Source of the DNA: Ensifer sp. PDNC004
Lineage (GTDB): Bacteria > Pseudomonadota > Alphaproteobacteria > Rhizobiales > Rhizobiaceae
Reading direction: 5' to 3'
DNA length: 64,000 bases
NCBI RefSeq assembly: GCF_016919405.1
Contig: NZ_CP070352.1
Coordinates: 992,001-1,056,000 of the forward strand
The position numbers were made by a program, and so were the translations under genes. Below the pieces are notes generated by a model. It made no database searches. It worked only from the letters and a program-made list of their open reading frames with translations, and had not been told where the DNA came from. Each line of letters begins with the position of its first letter. The stretch's first letter is position 1. Shown here piece after piece: positions 1-9,140 of this stretch.

Positions 1-52
1 AGGACGCCTGCTGGAACAAATTTACTCGCCGCCAGAATGGGATATTCTAACG

Positions 53-72
53 TTCGTCCATTGACGGACGAA
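53..72. repeat. Short inverted repeat upstream of first gene
   Basis: TTCGTCC (53-59) and GGACGAA (66-72) form a perfect 7-bp inverted repeat with a 6-nt spacer, ending 17 bp before the first start codon. It could be an operator or a small hairpin in the leader. No T-run follows it, so it is not an obvious terminator. Confidence 0.35.
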
Positions 73-89
73 AGCGTTGGCAGAGGCCC

Positions 90-572
90 ATGGCAAGATT
101 TCATGAGATCCTACTTCTGATCGGACAACTCAACTATACGTGGACCAATACGGAGAGTTTGCTCATCTACCTCATCGCCGGCCTCGCCCGGGTCGACAAG
201 GAAACCGCGATCGTCATCTTCCTGACGCTGAACACGACGCGGGCCCGCATCGAACTCGTCGAGCGGCTGACCAAGATGGGAAAGACACCTGCCGCCCAGC
301 GGCAGGAAATTCTGGCGATCACCCAACAGCTTGGCCGGCAGGCGAAGCTCCGCAACAAATACAGCCACTGCATCTATTCCTTCGACGAAACCGGCGATCA
401 GGCGAGCACGCAACTGATGGCGATCTTCGACAGCAAGGACACGATCAAGTACGGCAAGATCGAGCAGATCAACGAGGCGGAGATCGCGCGGATCAACGAG
501 GTGATCGAGCAGCTGCAGGAGGTCAACCGGGAAATCTGGGCGATCGTCGACCGTTACGCCTTCCCGCGCTGA
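90..572 (+). CDS. Hypothetical protein, possible HEPN-like
   Basis: A 160-residue, soluble, mostly helical protein that I cannot place firmly in a family. Near residues 88-93 it carries LRNKYSH, which fits the Rx4H signature of HEPN-type helical proteins (many HEPN RNases have RNxxxH). The last 50 residues are charged and heptad-like, suggesting a coiled coil or long helix. No signal peptide or membrane segment is seen. The next gene on the same strand starts about 160 bp downstream. The HEPN link is an inference from one short motif; a toxin or RNase role is not shown. Confidence 0.65.
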   Translation: MARFHEILLLIGQLNYTWTNTESLLIYLIAGLARVDKETAIVIFLTLNTTRARIELVERLTKMGKTPAAQRQEILAITQQLGRQAKLRNKYSHCIYSFDETGDQASTQLMAIFDSKDTIKYGKIEQINEAEIARINEVIEQLQEVNREIWAIVDRYAFPR

Positions 573-730
573 TCGACCGCCACGAACGCTGCTTGCGGCC
601 TGTCGCCATCCTGCCGCCTGCGGGCGGTGACGGACGCGCGGCGGCCCCACACGGCCCGGTTTCCACCCATCCACAATTCAACCGCATTGTCAGGCCATCG
701 CACGAGCGATGGCAACGGGAGGCGATGCGG

Positions 731-1675
731 ATGGTTGGAAAGCCCGAAGAGAGGCGGCTTACGAGCCTTGAGGCGCGCATCGACGCTGCGGCCCATGGCG
801 TGCTCGACCGGCTTCCGGCAAGCGGCCCCCTTGGCGGCCTGACCGAATTTCTGGTGTTCGGCATCAAGCAGGCCTTCGCCTGCCTCTTCGGCGGCGCCAT
901 GCTGGCCCTGATGCTGGCAACGAAATTCTACTGGCCCGAAGGCAGTGGTCTCGCGCGCTACGACTTCCTGTTCCTGAGCGCCATCGCCATCCAGGTCTCG
1001 CTGCTCGTCTTCAAGCTCGAGACGATGGCCGAGGCCAAGGTCATCCTGATCTTTCACGTCGTCGGCACGCTGATGGAAATCTTCAAAACCTCCGTCGGCT
1101 CCTGGATCTATCCGGAGCCGAGCTTCTTTCGCATCGGCGGCGTGCCTTTGTTTTCGGGCTTCATGTATGCAGCGGTCGGCTCCTACCTGGCGCGCGTGAC
1201 CCGCATTCTCGACATGCGCTACAGCAACTACCCGCCACTCCTTGCCACCCTGCTCTTGGCTTTTGCCATCTACGTCAACTTCTTCAGCCACCACTACATC
1301 ATCGACCTGCGCTACGCGCTCTTCGGGTTGACCGCGATTCTCTTCCTTCGCACCACGGTGCACTATCGCGTTTTTCGCTTTCGCCACCGCATGCCGCTGC
1401 TTCTCGGCTTCCTGCTGGTCGCCCTCTTCATCTGGTTCGCCGAAAACATCGGCACATGGTCGCGGGCCTGGATCTATCCCTCGCAGCATGCCGGCTGGAC
1501 GCTGGTCTCCGTGCAAAAACTCGGCGCCTGGTATCTGTTGATGATCCTGTCCTTCGTACTCGTCACGCTCGTGCATCGTCCACGCGCGGTTGTCGCTTCG
1601 GCCGCCGGGGCCGAGAGGAAGGCCGCCGAGATGGGCGATTCAGCCGCCGCCGCAAAGGGTGTCGTCGCGCGATAG
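731..1675 (+). CDS. DUF817 family integral membrane protein
   Basis: About 314 residues with roughly eight hydrophobic segments from residue 45 to 285, and the conserved aromatic-rich pattern of DUF817 (B. subtilis YoaT type), for example FKTSVGSWIYPEP and WAFAENIGTWSRAWIYP-like stretches. The function of the family is unknown; it is an inner-membrane protein. The reading frame is open far upstream, but coding character begins here. A GGGAGG at 718-723 sits 7 nt before ATG 731, which is why this start is preferred over ATG 725. The C-terminus is an Ala/Lys-rich cytoplasmic tail. Confidence 0.8.
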   Translation: MVGKPEERRLTSLEARIDAAAHGVLDRLPASGPLGGLTEFLVFGIKQAFACLFGGAMLALMLATKFYWPEGSGLARYDFLFLSAIAIQVSLLVFKLETMAEAKVILIFHVVGTLMEIFKTSVGSWIYPEPSFFRIGGVPLFSGFMYAAVGSYLARVTRILDMRYSNYPPLLATLLLAFAIYVNFFSHHYIIDLRYALFGLTAILFLRTTVHYRVFRFRHRMPLLLGFLLVALFIWFAENIGTWSRAWIYPSQHAGWTLVSVQKLGAWYLLMILSFVLVTLVHRPRAVVASAAGAERKAAEMGDSAAAAKGVVAR

Positions 1676-1772
1676 CGCAACCCTAGAGATGGGCCGGATC
1701 TCCCCGGGAGTTGCAAAACGGCGCGCGCTGGAAAACGATACCGAATCAATCGCTTTCGCAACGAGGGGAAAC

Positions 1773-4700
1773 ATGCGGCGTTTCTTTCTTTGCCTGCTGG
1801 CGCTCGGCGTGCTCGCTGTCGTTTCAGTCATGATCCTGCCCAGCTTCGTTTCGAGCGACTGGATGCGCGCCGAACTGGGGCGGCAACTCTCGAACGCGAC
1901 CGGCAGCGCAATCGCGCTCAACGGCCCGGTCAGGCTTTCCGTCGTCCCGCACCTGGCGGTGGTGGCCGAAAACGTTTCGCTCGATGCCGATGGCATGGCC
2001 GCAGAGATCGGCGAAGTCGCGGGCTCGGTGACGCTCTCCTCGCTCTGGTCCGACCGCCTGCACGTTAGGGAAGTAAGGCTTGTGCGCCCTGTCGTGGCGC
2101 TGCGGCCGAAGGCCGAGGCCGCCGCGGCCGCCCAAGACGGGGGGGAGGCGGGACAGGCGAACACGGGCGAAACACGCGATCCGCTCGCCGCTCTCGTGGC
2201 GTTCCTCGAAAAAAGCGCCATCGACAAGATCTCGATCAGCGAGGGAACGCTGCGGCAGGAGGACGCCGGCGGTTCGGTCGATGTCGTCAAGGATCTCGAC
2301 CTCACGCTCGCCGTTCCGGATATCGATGGCGAATTGTCGCTCTCGGCCGGCGCCGGCGTCGAGGGCCGGCGCTACGAGGTGACGCTTGCCGTCTCGCCGT
2401 TGCGTCCGTTGCTCGAGCACAAGCCCGCCGAACTCAGCCTCTCGCTGCAGGCCGAGCCTCAGCTCGCGGCCGGGCTCACCGAACTGACCGCCAGCGGCCA
2501 GGTGGCGCTGAATGCCAATGGCGGTTACCAGATCCGCGGCGGCAAGCTTACGATCGGCGACGAAGCGCTCGGGCTCGACGCGCTGTTCGTGCCGGGCAGC
2601 CGCCCGCGGTTCCTCGCCGACCTCAATGCCGAGCGGCTGGATCTGAGCGCGTTCCTCGAGGGCGGCGAGACCGCCGCATCCTCCTCGCAGCCCGAGGAAC
2701 CGGCAGGCCGGACGGACAAGGCCAAGGCCAAGGCGGCAGCGGGCCTGCAGGCGCTGGCCGGCTTTGACGCCGATATCAGCGTCAATGTCGGCGCCCTTGC
2801 CGCCGGCGACATTTCCGCATCCGACGTCACGCTGACGGCGACGCTCAAGGACGGACAACTGACCGGGCGGCTCGAGCATCTCGGCATCGACGCCGGCAGT
2901 GTTGCCGCCGATCTCGCCGCCGACGTCAGCGCCGCCGAGCCGATTTTCCAAGGCCGCGTCGTCAGCAACGGGCTCGACGTTTCCAAACTCGCGGCTCTGG
3001 CCGGCCAAGCGGTGCCGCTGACGGGGACCGTGACGATGGACACGACCTTCGCGTTTCGCGGACTGAGCGCAAGCTCCGTGCGCAAGACGATCAACGTGAC
3101 CGGCGGCGCAAGCCTGCGCGACGCGACCATCGTCATTCCCGGCATCGCCGATCCGGCCATGGCCGAGGTGAAGGCAAAGAAGCTCACCCTCAAGATCGAG
3201 GACCTGGCCAAGCCAATGCGTCTTGCGGGCAGCCTTGAGTGGCGGGGCAAACCGGCCGAGATCGATCTTACCCTACCGGTCCGCGACCTGCTCATGGACG
3301 CCAATGCCCGTGCGGGCGACATCCCGCTGAAGCTCGACCTGCGCTCGAAGGAAGCGACGCTTGCGCTGGATGGCAACGCGGCGCTTGCGGGCAGCTACGC
3401 CGGCAAGGTGAACTTCGCGGCCGCAGACCTGCGAGCGCTTCTTGCCTCGATCGGCCAGGCGGACGCGGGCGGCATCACGCAATTCGCCTTCAACGGCGAC
3501 GTGCAGGCAAGCGCCGCCGGCGTCGCGTTCCAGAGGGCCACGCTCTCGGTCAACGGGGTGGAGGGAAGCGGCAACGGCGCGGTCGAACTCGGGACCCCGC
3601 TCAAAATTTCGAGCGCGCTCCATTTCAAGGAACTAGACCTCGCGCGGCTGGCCGGCGCGCCTTCGGCCGCGCCGCAGGCGAAGGCCAAAAGCAAAGCGAG
3701 TGGTGGCCCTGCAACGGATGCTCCTCTGGATCTGTCCGCTCTTCGCTCCATCGATGCCTCCATCAAGGTCGATGCCGAGAAGCTCGGTTACGGCCGCGTC
3801 GTCGCCGGGCCGGTCGCAACCTCCCTGAGGATCTCCGAGGGCATTGCAAACCTCGACATTCCCGAAAGCCCCTTCTATGGCGGCCAGGTGGCCGCAAGCC
3901 TCACCGCAGACGGCTCCGGCACGGAGCCGTCGATCGCGGTCAAGGCCTCGATTTCCGGCGCTTCGGCCGCACCGCTGCTCACCGACCTTGCGAACTTCAA
4001 GCACCTTGAAGGGGCGCTGCAGACGACGTTCGACATTGCAGGCGCCGGCGGCACGACGGGCGCGCTCAAGCGAGCGCTCAAGGGCACGGCGCAGGTGCGT
4101 TTCTCCGACGGCGCCATTCGCGGGATCGACGTCGCCGACGTCTACAACAATCTCGTCGGCTTGATGTCGTCCGGCTTCAAGCAGAACGACAGCAAGGCGA
4201 CCGGCTTTACCGAGCTCGGGGCGTCCTTTGCGATCGAGAACGGCGTTGCCCGCACCGACGACATCAAGCTCGTCGGTCCGCTGGTGCGGATGAGCGGCAA
4301 GGGCGAGGCAAACCTGCCGGAGGACGAGTTGAACTTCCGGCTCGATCCACGCGTCGTCGCATCCTTGCAGGGCCAGGGCGCCGATATCGCGACGGAAGGC
4401 ATCGGCGTGCCCGTCATCATAGAAGGGTCGTTTGCTGCTCCGCGTATCTATCCTGACCTTTCGGGCCTTCTGAAAAACCCCGATGCCGCGCTTTCGACCT
4501 TGAAGAAGCTCGGATTGCCGACCGGCAAGCTGGGGCTCGACGAACTCCTGTCCGGCGAAGGCAAGGGAGGAAAGCTGCGCGATATCCTCAGCGGTGCGAT
4601 CGGCAAGCAGCCAAAGGATGAAGGCAGCGAACTCTCCATCGAGCAGATCATCGGCGGTGGCGGCGGCGAGCCCGAGGCGGCACCGGCTGTCGAAGGGCAA

Positions 4701-4832
4701 ATTCCGCCCGACACGGCTGCGGAACAGCCGTCGCCGGAAACGCCGCAGCCTGAGCAGCAACCCGCCGCAGAAGCCGAGCAGCCGGCACAGGACAGGAGCA
4801 CCTTGGGAAAGCTGTTCAAGCTTCTTCAGTGA
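1773..4832 (+). CDS. AsmA family envelope protein
   Basis: About 1019 residues: one N-terminal membrane anchor (residues 3-25), then a long beta-rich periplasmic region typical of AsmA/TamB-like proteins, which are thought to bridge the envelope and help lipid or outer-membrane protein traffic. An AsmA N-terminal domain covers roughly residues 1-170 and a C-terminal AsmA-like domain about 600-870 (pattern GALKRALKGTAQVRFSDGAIRGID). The tail is a Pro/Glu/Gln-rich low-complexity stretch (about 945-1005) ending in a short amphipathic segment. ATG 1773 was chosen because it begins the anchor and follows GAGGGG. A specific cargo cannot be inferred. Confidence 0.85.
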   Translation: MRRFFLCLLALGVLAVVSVMILPSFVSSDWMRAELGRQLSNATGSAIALNGPVRLSVVPHLAVVAENVSLDADGMAAEIGEVAGSVTLSSLWSDRLHVREVRLVRPVVALRPKAEAAAAAQDGGEAGQANTGETRDPLAALVAFLEKSAIDKISISEGTLRQEDAGGSVDVVKDLDLTLAVPDIDGELSLSAGAGVEGRRYEVTLAVSPLRPLLEHKPAELSLSLQAEPQLAAGLTELTASGQVALNANGGYQIRGGKLTIGDEALGLDALFVPGSRPRFLADLNAERLDLSAFLEGGETAASSSQPEEPAGRTDKAKAKAAAGLQALAGFDADISVNVGALAAGDISASDVTLTATLKDGQLTGRLEHLGIDAGSVAADLAADVSAAEPIFQGRVVSNGLDVSKLAALAGQAVPLTGTVTMDTTFAFRGLSASSVRKTINVTGGASLRDATIVIPGIADPAMAEVKAKKLTLKIEDLAKPMRLAGSLEWRGKPAEIDLTLPVRDLLMDANARAGDIPLKLDLRSKEATLALDGNAALAGSYAGKVNFAAADLRALLASIGQADAGGITQFAFNGDVQASAAGVAFQRATLSVNGVEGSGNGAVELGTPLKISSALHFKELDLARLAGAPSAAPQAKAKSKASGGPATDAPLDLSALRSIDASIKVDAEKLGYGRVVAGPVATSLRISEGIANLDIPESPFYGGQVAASLTADGSGTEPSIAVKASISGASAAPLLTDLANFKHLEGALQTTFDIAGAGGTTGALKRALKGTAQVRFSDGAIRGIDVADVYNNLVGLMSSGFKQNDSKATGFTELGASFAIENGVARTDDIKLVGPLVRMSGKGEANLPEDELNFRLDPRVVASLQGQGADIATEGIGVPVIIEGSFAAPRIYPDLSGLLKNPDAALSTLKKLGLPTGKLGLDELLSGEGKGGKLRDILSGAIGKQPKDEGSELSIEQIIGGGGGEPEAAPAVEGQIPPDTAAEQPSPETPQPEQQPAAEAEQPAQDRSTLGKLFKLLQ

Positions 4833-4954
4833 GCGGGCGCCTCCGCTGAAGGAGCCCGAAGCCCGAGACATGCCCAGAAGACCGTATGTGCCGGCTTCCA
4901 ACCACGGCCGGCAGTGCTAAAGCTGTCTGCGATTGCTGCAAGGACAGAAAGTTC

Positions 4955-6220
4955 ATGAGACACGACCCGTTGTTCGAGCGTCTGTGGGACGGCACGGCTC
5001 CGATGGAAGAATGGACCGCCGCGGTCTCGCATGGTGCCATCACGCACGTCGCCGACGATATCGTCACCGTCCATACGACCTATTTCTGCGGCAGTGTGAC
5101 GGCCATCCGCACGCGCGAAGGCCTAGTCCTGATCGATACCGCGAAGCCGGAAACGGCAAAGCAGACCCTCGACGTCATACGCTCGTGGGACGACAGCCCC
5201 ATACACACCGTCGTCTTCACACATGGCCATATCGACCATACCAGCGGGATCACGGATATCGACCGGGAAGCGGATACGCGCGGACTGGCGCGGCCGCGGA
5301 TCGTCGCCCACCGCAACGTGAAGCGACGAATGGAGCGCTATGAAGCCTCGCATGGCTACAACAGCATCGCGCAGAGCCAGCAGTTCAACAATCCGGGCTA
5401 CGTCTACCCGATCGGCCAGCGGCGACCGGACGTGGTCTATGACGACACCCTGTCGCTCTCCATAGGCGGTGAGCGGATCGAACTCTTTCACGGCAGGGGC
5501 GAGACCGACGACGCAACATTCGTCTGGCTGCCGGAACGGCGCGTCCTTGCGAGCGGCGATTTCGTCATCTGGGTGTTTCCGAACGCCGGCAATCCGCGCA
5601 AGGTGCAGCGTTATGCTGCCGATTGGGCGACGGCACTCCGGCGGATGGAGGCGCTCGCCCCGGCGGTCCTCATTCCCGGTCACGGTCCGGTCGTCTTTGG
5701 CGACGAGCGCGCGGCCGAGATGCTGCGCGACGGGGCAGAGGCGCTCGAGCATCTTGTGCGCGAAACGCTCGCGCTCCTCAACAGGGGCGCAACACTCGAC
5801 GAAGTCCTGCATGCGGTGAAGGTGCCGGATGCATATCGGGCCAAACCCTATCTGGCAGCCAAATACGACGACCCGGAATTCCTCGTCCGCGGCATTTATC
5901 ACTTCTATGCCGGCTGGTTCGATGGCGATGCGGCCCACCTCAAGCCGCCGCGGACCGCCGACCTCGCATCGGAACTGGCCGCTCTTGCCGGCGGCGCCGA
6001 AAAGCTTGCAGAACGAGCCGTGCGCCTATCGGAGGAAGGGAGTTTCCGCCTTGCGGTGCAGCTCATAGAATTCGCCAGTGCAGCCGCACCCGACGACCGT
6101 GCCATTCAGGCAACCCGCGCGGCGGTCCTGCGACAGAGCATCGAGAACGAGAAGTCACTGATGGGCAAGGCCTTCCTCGCGGTCTACGAACGCGAGGCCG
6201 CGCAGCGGTCCAAAGGCTAA
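4955..6220 (+). CDS. MBL-fold hydrolase, alkylsulfatase-like
   Basis: A 421-residue metallo-beta-lactamase-fold enzyme. The metal motif THGHIDH is visible near residue 88, followed by a later HGRGETDD and PGHGP, which supply the remaining zinc ligands. After the catalytic domain (about 30-260) comes a helical segment resembling the dimerisation domain of SdsA1/Bds1-type alkylsulfatases. There is no signal peptide from this start, so it is probably cytosolic, unlike secreted SdsA1. An AAGGA lies about 10 nt upstream of ATG 4955; the frame stays open to 4886, but the extra residues look non-coding. The natural substrate (alkyl sulfate or another ester) is uncertain. Confidence 0.8.
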   Translation: MRHDPLFERLWDGTAPMEEWTAAVSHGAITHVADDIVTVHTTYFCGSVTAIRTREGLVLIDTAKPETAKQTLDVIRSWDDSPIHTVVFTHGHIDHTSGITDIDREADTRGLARPRIVAHRNVKRRMERYEASHGYNSIAQSQQFNNPGYVYPIGQRRPDVVYDDTLSLSIGGERIELFHGRGETDDATFVWLPERRVLASGDFVIWVFPNAGNPRKVQRYAADWATALRRMEALAPAVLIPGHGPVVFGDERAAEMLRDGAEALEHLVRETLALLNRGATLDEVLHAVKVPDAYRAKPYLAAKYDDPEFLVRGIYHFYAGWFDGDAAHLKPPRTADLASELAALAGGAEKLAERAVRLSEEGSFRLAVQLIEFASAAAPDDRAIQATRAAVLRQSIENEKSLMGKAFLAVYEREAAQRSKG

Positions 6221-6319
6221 CGCATGCCGCGCAACGATTTGCGACAACGCTGTAAAAACAAGAGTTTAATTCCTGTCGCGTGAAGCCTCTTCACCAGGCA
6301 CGCGTTCGAACGAGTTTAC

Positions 6320-6889
6320 TTAGAAGCCAAAGGACTGCTGTGCGGGCTTTGGCTGTTGCTCTTCCAGGTGGACGCCTTCCAGTTCGAGCATGCGCGTCTT
6401 GGTGGTCGATCCGCCGGGCGCCGAAAACCCGCCGATCTTGCCGCCGGCGGCCAGCACCCGATGACAGGGGATGATCAGCGACACTGGGTTTTTCGCCATA
6501 GCCTGGCCGACATCGCGCGCGGCTTCCGGCCCGACGCCCAATTCCTTGGCGAGCGCGCCATAGGTGGTGGTCTGGCCCCAGCGCAGCGCCCGCGCGGCCG
6601 CGTAAATGCGCAGGAAGAGCTCGTTCTGGCCTTGCAGGTCCACCGCAAAGCCGGAGAAATCGACCTCCCTGCCTTCGAAGTAGCGCTGCACGGCTTCCAC
6701 CGCCGCCTCTATTTCAGGTGTCGGCTCCGATGCCCCGCCAGAAGGCAGCCGCCGTAGCAACAGCCGTTCGGTCGCATCTCGCGTGCTGGTCGGCAATTGA
6801 AAGCGCGTGATGCCGACATCGTTCCAGGCAATGCCGCAGAACCCGGCTGCGGTCTCAAAGATGAAATATCGATGCATCGCCTGGCCCAT
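6320..6889 (-). CDS. ogt: Methylated-DNA-protein-cysteine methyltransferase
   Basis: A suicidal DNA repair protein that moves the methyl group of O6-methylguanine to its own cysteine. The active-site PCHRV is present in the stretch SLIIPCHRVLAAGG, with the helix-turn-helix region GQTTTYGALAKELG ahead of it. At about 189 residues it has the Ogt architecture, without the Ada AraC domain. The start at 6889 follows GGAGG with an 8-nt spacer; a second ATG lies 12 nt downstream. It is divergent from the diguanylate cyclase gene across 187 bp. Confidence 0.93.
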   Translation of the reverse strand: MGQAMHRYFIFETAAGFCGIAWNDVGITRFQLPTSTRDATERLLLRRLPSGGASEPTPEIEAAVEAVQRYFEGREVDFSGFAVDLQGQNELFLRIYAAARALRWGQTTTYGALAKELGVGPEAARDVGQAMAKNPVSLIIPCHRVLAAGGKIGGFSAPGGSTTKTRMLELEGVHLEEQQPKPAQQSFGF

Positions 6890-7076
6890 CGACCTTGCCT
6901 CCACTTGTGCGCCTCCCTCAAAAATCGTGCAGGACGCCGCCGAATTCAACCCGTTTCCTGCCTATGCGACCGCCGTTTTGGCACAGATTGCCCGAAGCTC
7001 CGCACGCCGCCCCTCGCCGTCATTTGCGAAAGCTTTACGCTTGTCGGGCATGGTTTCGCGCGAACATCAGGAGACG

Positions 7077-8351
7077 ATGGTGGACATCCTGCATACCCCG
7101 ACGATCATGCTCAGTTCGTTCGCGACACTGGTGATCTTCGCCGCTTTCTTCGGACTTGCCTGGCGACAGGAGCGCAAAAGCCTCGAACTGCTTCTGTGGT
7201 CCTCGGCCTTCGCCATCGGCGCGCTCGGCTTCGTCCTGTTGACGCTGCGCGGCGACGGCTACAACTTCATCACCATCTCGCTCGGCAACGCGCTCGCGGT
7301 GCTGGGGCTGGCGATGATCTGGCTCGGCCTGCGCGCCTTTGACAATCAGCCGCTCAAGATCGCCTCCGCGCTCATCGGGCCGATCCTGTGGATCGTCGTC
7401 ACCTACTCCTCAGACTATGTTCGCGAGAGCGTCACCAGCCGGATCGTGCTCTATTCCATGCTGATCTTCGCCTATTCGGCACTGATCGCGCACGAGATCT
7501 TCCGGTCGGAGAATTTCCGCAAGCTCCCCAGCTCCTACATCGTCGCTTTCGTCTTCGCCACCCACGGCTTGCTCTACCTCTCCCGCATTCCACTGATCCT
7601 GATCTGGCCGCTCGCCGGCAACACGGCGGCGGGAACGGCGCAGCCGCTCTGGTACCAGTTGCTGACCTTCGAGCTGTTTCTTCACAGCCTCGCCGGTGGT
7701 TTCGCCTTCTTCGCCATGGTCAAGGAGCGAACCCAGCAACGCTACAAGCTCGCCTCGGAGACCGATGCGCTGACGGGTGTGCCGAACCGCCGCTCGTTCC
7801 TTGCGCAGCTGGAGAGCCATCTCGCCACGCAACCGGCCAGGGGAGCGCTGCTCTATCTCGACATCGATCACTTCAAGGCGATCAACGATCGCTTCGGCCA
7901 TACGGTGGGCGACCAGGTGCTCGTGGAATTTGCCGGGATCCTCTCGAAAGCCGTGCCGCGCAGCGCCGTGATCGCGCGCATCGGCGGGGAAGAATTCGCC
8001 GCCTGCCTGCCGCAGGCGGATCGCGCCGACGCGATCGCCATTGCCGACAGCATTCGCACCTCGCTCGAGGCGCGCCGGATGAGCACGGCCAAGGGCGTGC
8101 TGTCGGCAACGGTCAGCATCGGCATTGCCTTTGCCGACCGGCACGAGGATGTGCACGCGATCATTTCCGCCGCCGACGCCGCGCTTTACGCCGCCAAGGC
8201 CGCCGGCAGAAACAGCGTTTGGTCGGATGATCCGTCGGGCGTGCCGCAGTTTGCAGCGGGCTCGATCGCACCCGCCGAAACGGCGGCGACGCTTCTATCA
8301 TTAAGCCCTGCCAGAAGCAGTGCTGCGACACGGCGGCCCACCGGCTCCTGA
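7077..8351 (+). CDS. Membrane-bound diguanylate cyclase (GGDEF)
   Basis: About 424 residues. The N-terminal 210 form six or more hydrophobic segments of an uncharacterised sensory membrane region. A GGDEF domain follows, with TDALTGVPNRR, LDIDHFKAIND and an intact GGEEF active-site loop, so it should make cyclic di-GMP from GTP. The inhibitory I-site (RxxD nine residues before GGEEF) is replaced by P-R-S-A, suggesting it lacks normal product inhibition. No EAL domain is present. ATG 7077 has AGGAG only 3 nt upstream; GTG 7080 or ATG 7050 are alternatives. Confidence 0.88.
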   Translation: MVDILHTPTIMLSSFATLVIFAAFFGLAWRQERKSLELLLWSSAFAIGALGFVLLTLRGDGYNFITISLGNALAVLGLAMIWLGLRAFDNQPLKIASALIGPILWIVVTYSSDYVRESVTSRIVLYSMLIFAYSALIAHEIFRSENFRKLPSSYIVAFVFATHGLLYLSRIPLILIWPLAGNTAAGTAQPLWYQLLTFELFLHSLAGGFAFFAMVKERTQQRYKLASETDALTGVPNRRSFLAQLESHLATQPARGALLYLDIDHFKAINDRFGHTVGDQVLVEFAGILSKAVPRSAVIARIGGEEFAACLPQADRADAIAIADSIRTSLEARRMSTAKGVLSATVSIGIAFADRHEDVHAIISAADAALYAAKAAGRNSVWSDDPSGVPQFAAGSIAPAETAATLLSLSPARSSAATRRPTGS

Positions 8352-8410
8352 ACCTTCCGCATCCCGAAAACGAACAATCGGCCGAGCACCCCGTTATCGC
8401 GACCCGCCGC

Positions 8411-9055
8411 CTATCCGTTGACGCGCTTTACCAGCGCGAGCGAGGCAGCCGAGACAAGCAAGGCGCCGCCGCAGCCTCGTTCCATCCAGCGCCGCATCGA
8501 CGAGGCGGCAAACTGCGTCGTCTTGAAGCCGACAAGGGCGTAACCGAACATGACGGCAAACTCGACGACGGTGAACACGGCGGTAAGCGCCAGGAACTGC
8601 GGCAGTTGCGGCGCGGCCGGGTTGATGAACTGCGGCAGCAATGCGGAGAAGAACAGGTAGGCCTTGGGGTTGGTGATGGCCACGATCATGCTGTGGCGGC
8701 AGATCGCGAGTGCGGATTCCGTGCGAACGAGATCGGCGTTTTCCGAGTTCTGTCCTTCGGCTTTTTCGGTTCTGCCGGGCCGAAGCATCTTGTAGCCGAG
8801 CCAGGCGAGATAGCCGGCGCCTACATATTTGACGACCGAGAACCAGAACTCCGAGGCGGCGAGGATGGCGCCGAGGCCGGCTGCCACGGCGGCGATCAGG
8901 AAGAAGTCGGAAAGGAGCACGCCGATCATCCCGGCAACCGCCTTTTTCATGCCGAAACGAGAGCCATTGGCCATCGCCAGGATCACGTCCGGGCCGGGCG
9001 TGACCACCGCGATGAAGGTGACGGCCGCAAAGGCAGCCATGGTGCTGATGTCCAT
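8411..9055 (-). CDS. LysE/RhtB family amino-acid exporter
   Basis: A 214-residue inner-membrane protein with about six hydrophobic segments and the family signature VTPGPDVILAMANG near the N-terminus, plus NPKAYLFFSALLPQF in the middle. Members export amino acids such as lysine, arginine, threonine or homoserine lactone; the substrate here cannot be told. It stands alone, with its 3' end facing the 3' end of the diguanylate cyclase gene 59 bp away. A GGGAGGAG sequence sits just before its ATG. Confidence 0.88.
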   Translation of the reverse strand: MDISTMAAFAAVTFIAVVTPGPDVILAMANGSRFGMKKAVAGMIGVLLSDFFLIAAVAAGLGAILAASEFWFSVVKYVGAGYLAWLGYKMLRPGRTEKAEGQNSENADLVRTESALAICRHSMIVAITNPKAYLFFSALLPQFINPAAPQLPQFLALTAVFTVVEFAVMFGYALVGFKTTQFAASSMRRWMERGCGGALLVSAASLALVKRVNG

Positions 9056-9140
9056 GAACGAGCTCCTCCCGTGAGCGGCCTATCTTTGGCCGTTCAGATC
9101 GAACGTGTAAAGCACCGCCCGCTCAACCACGCATCGGTTC

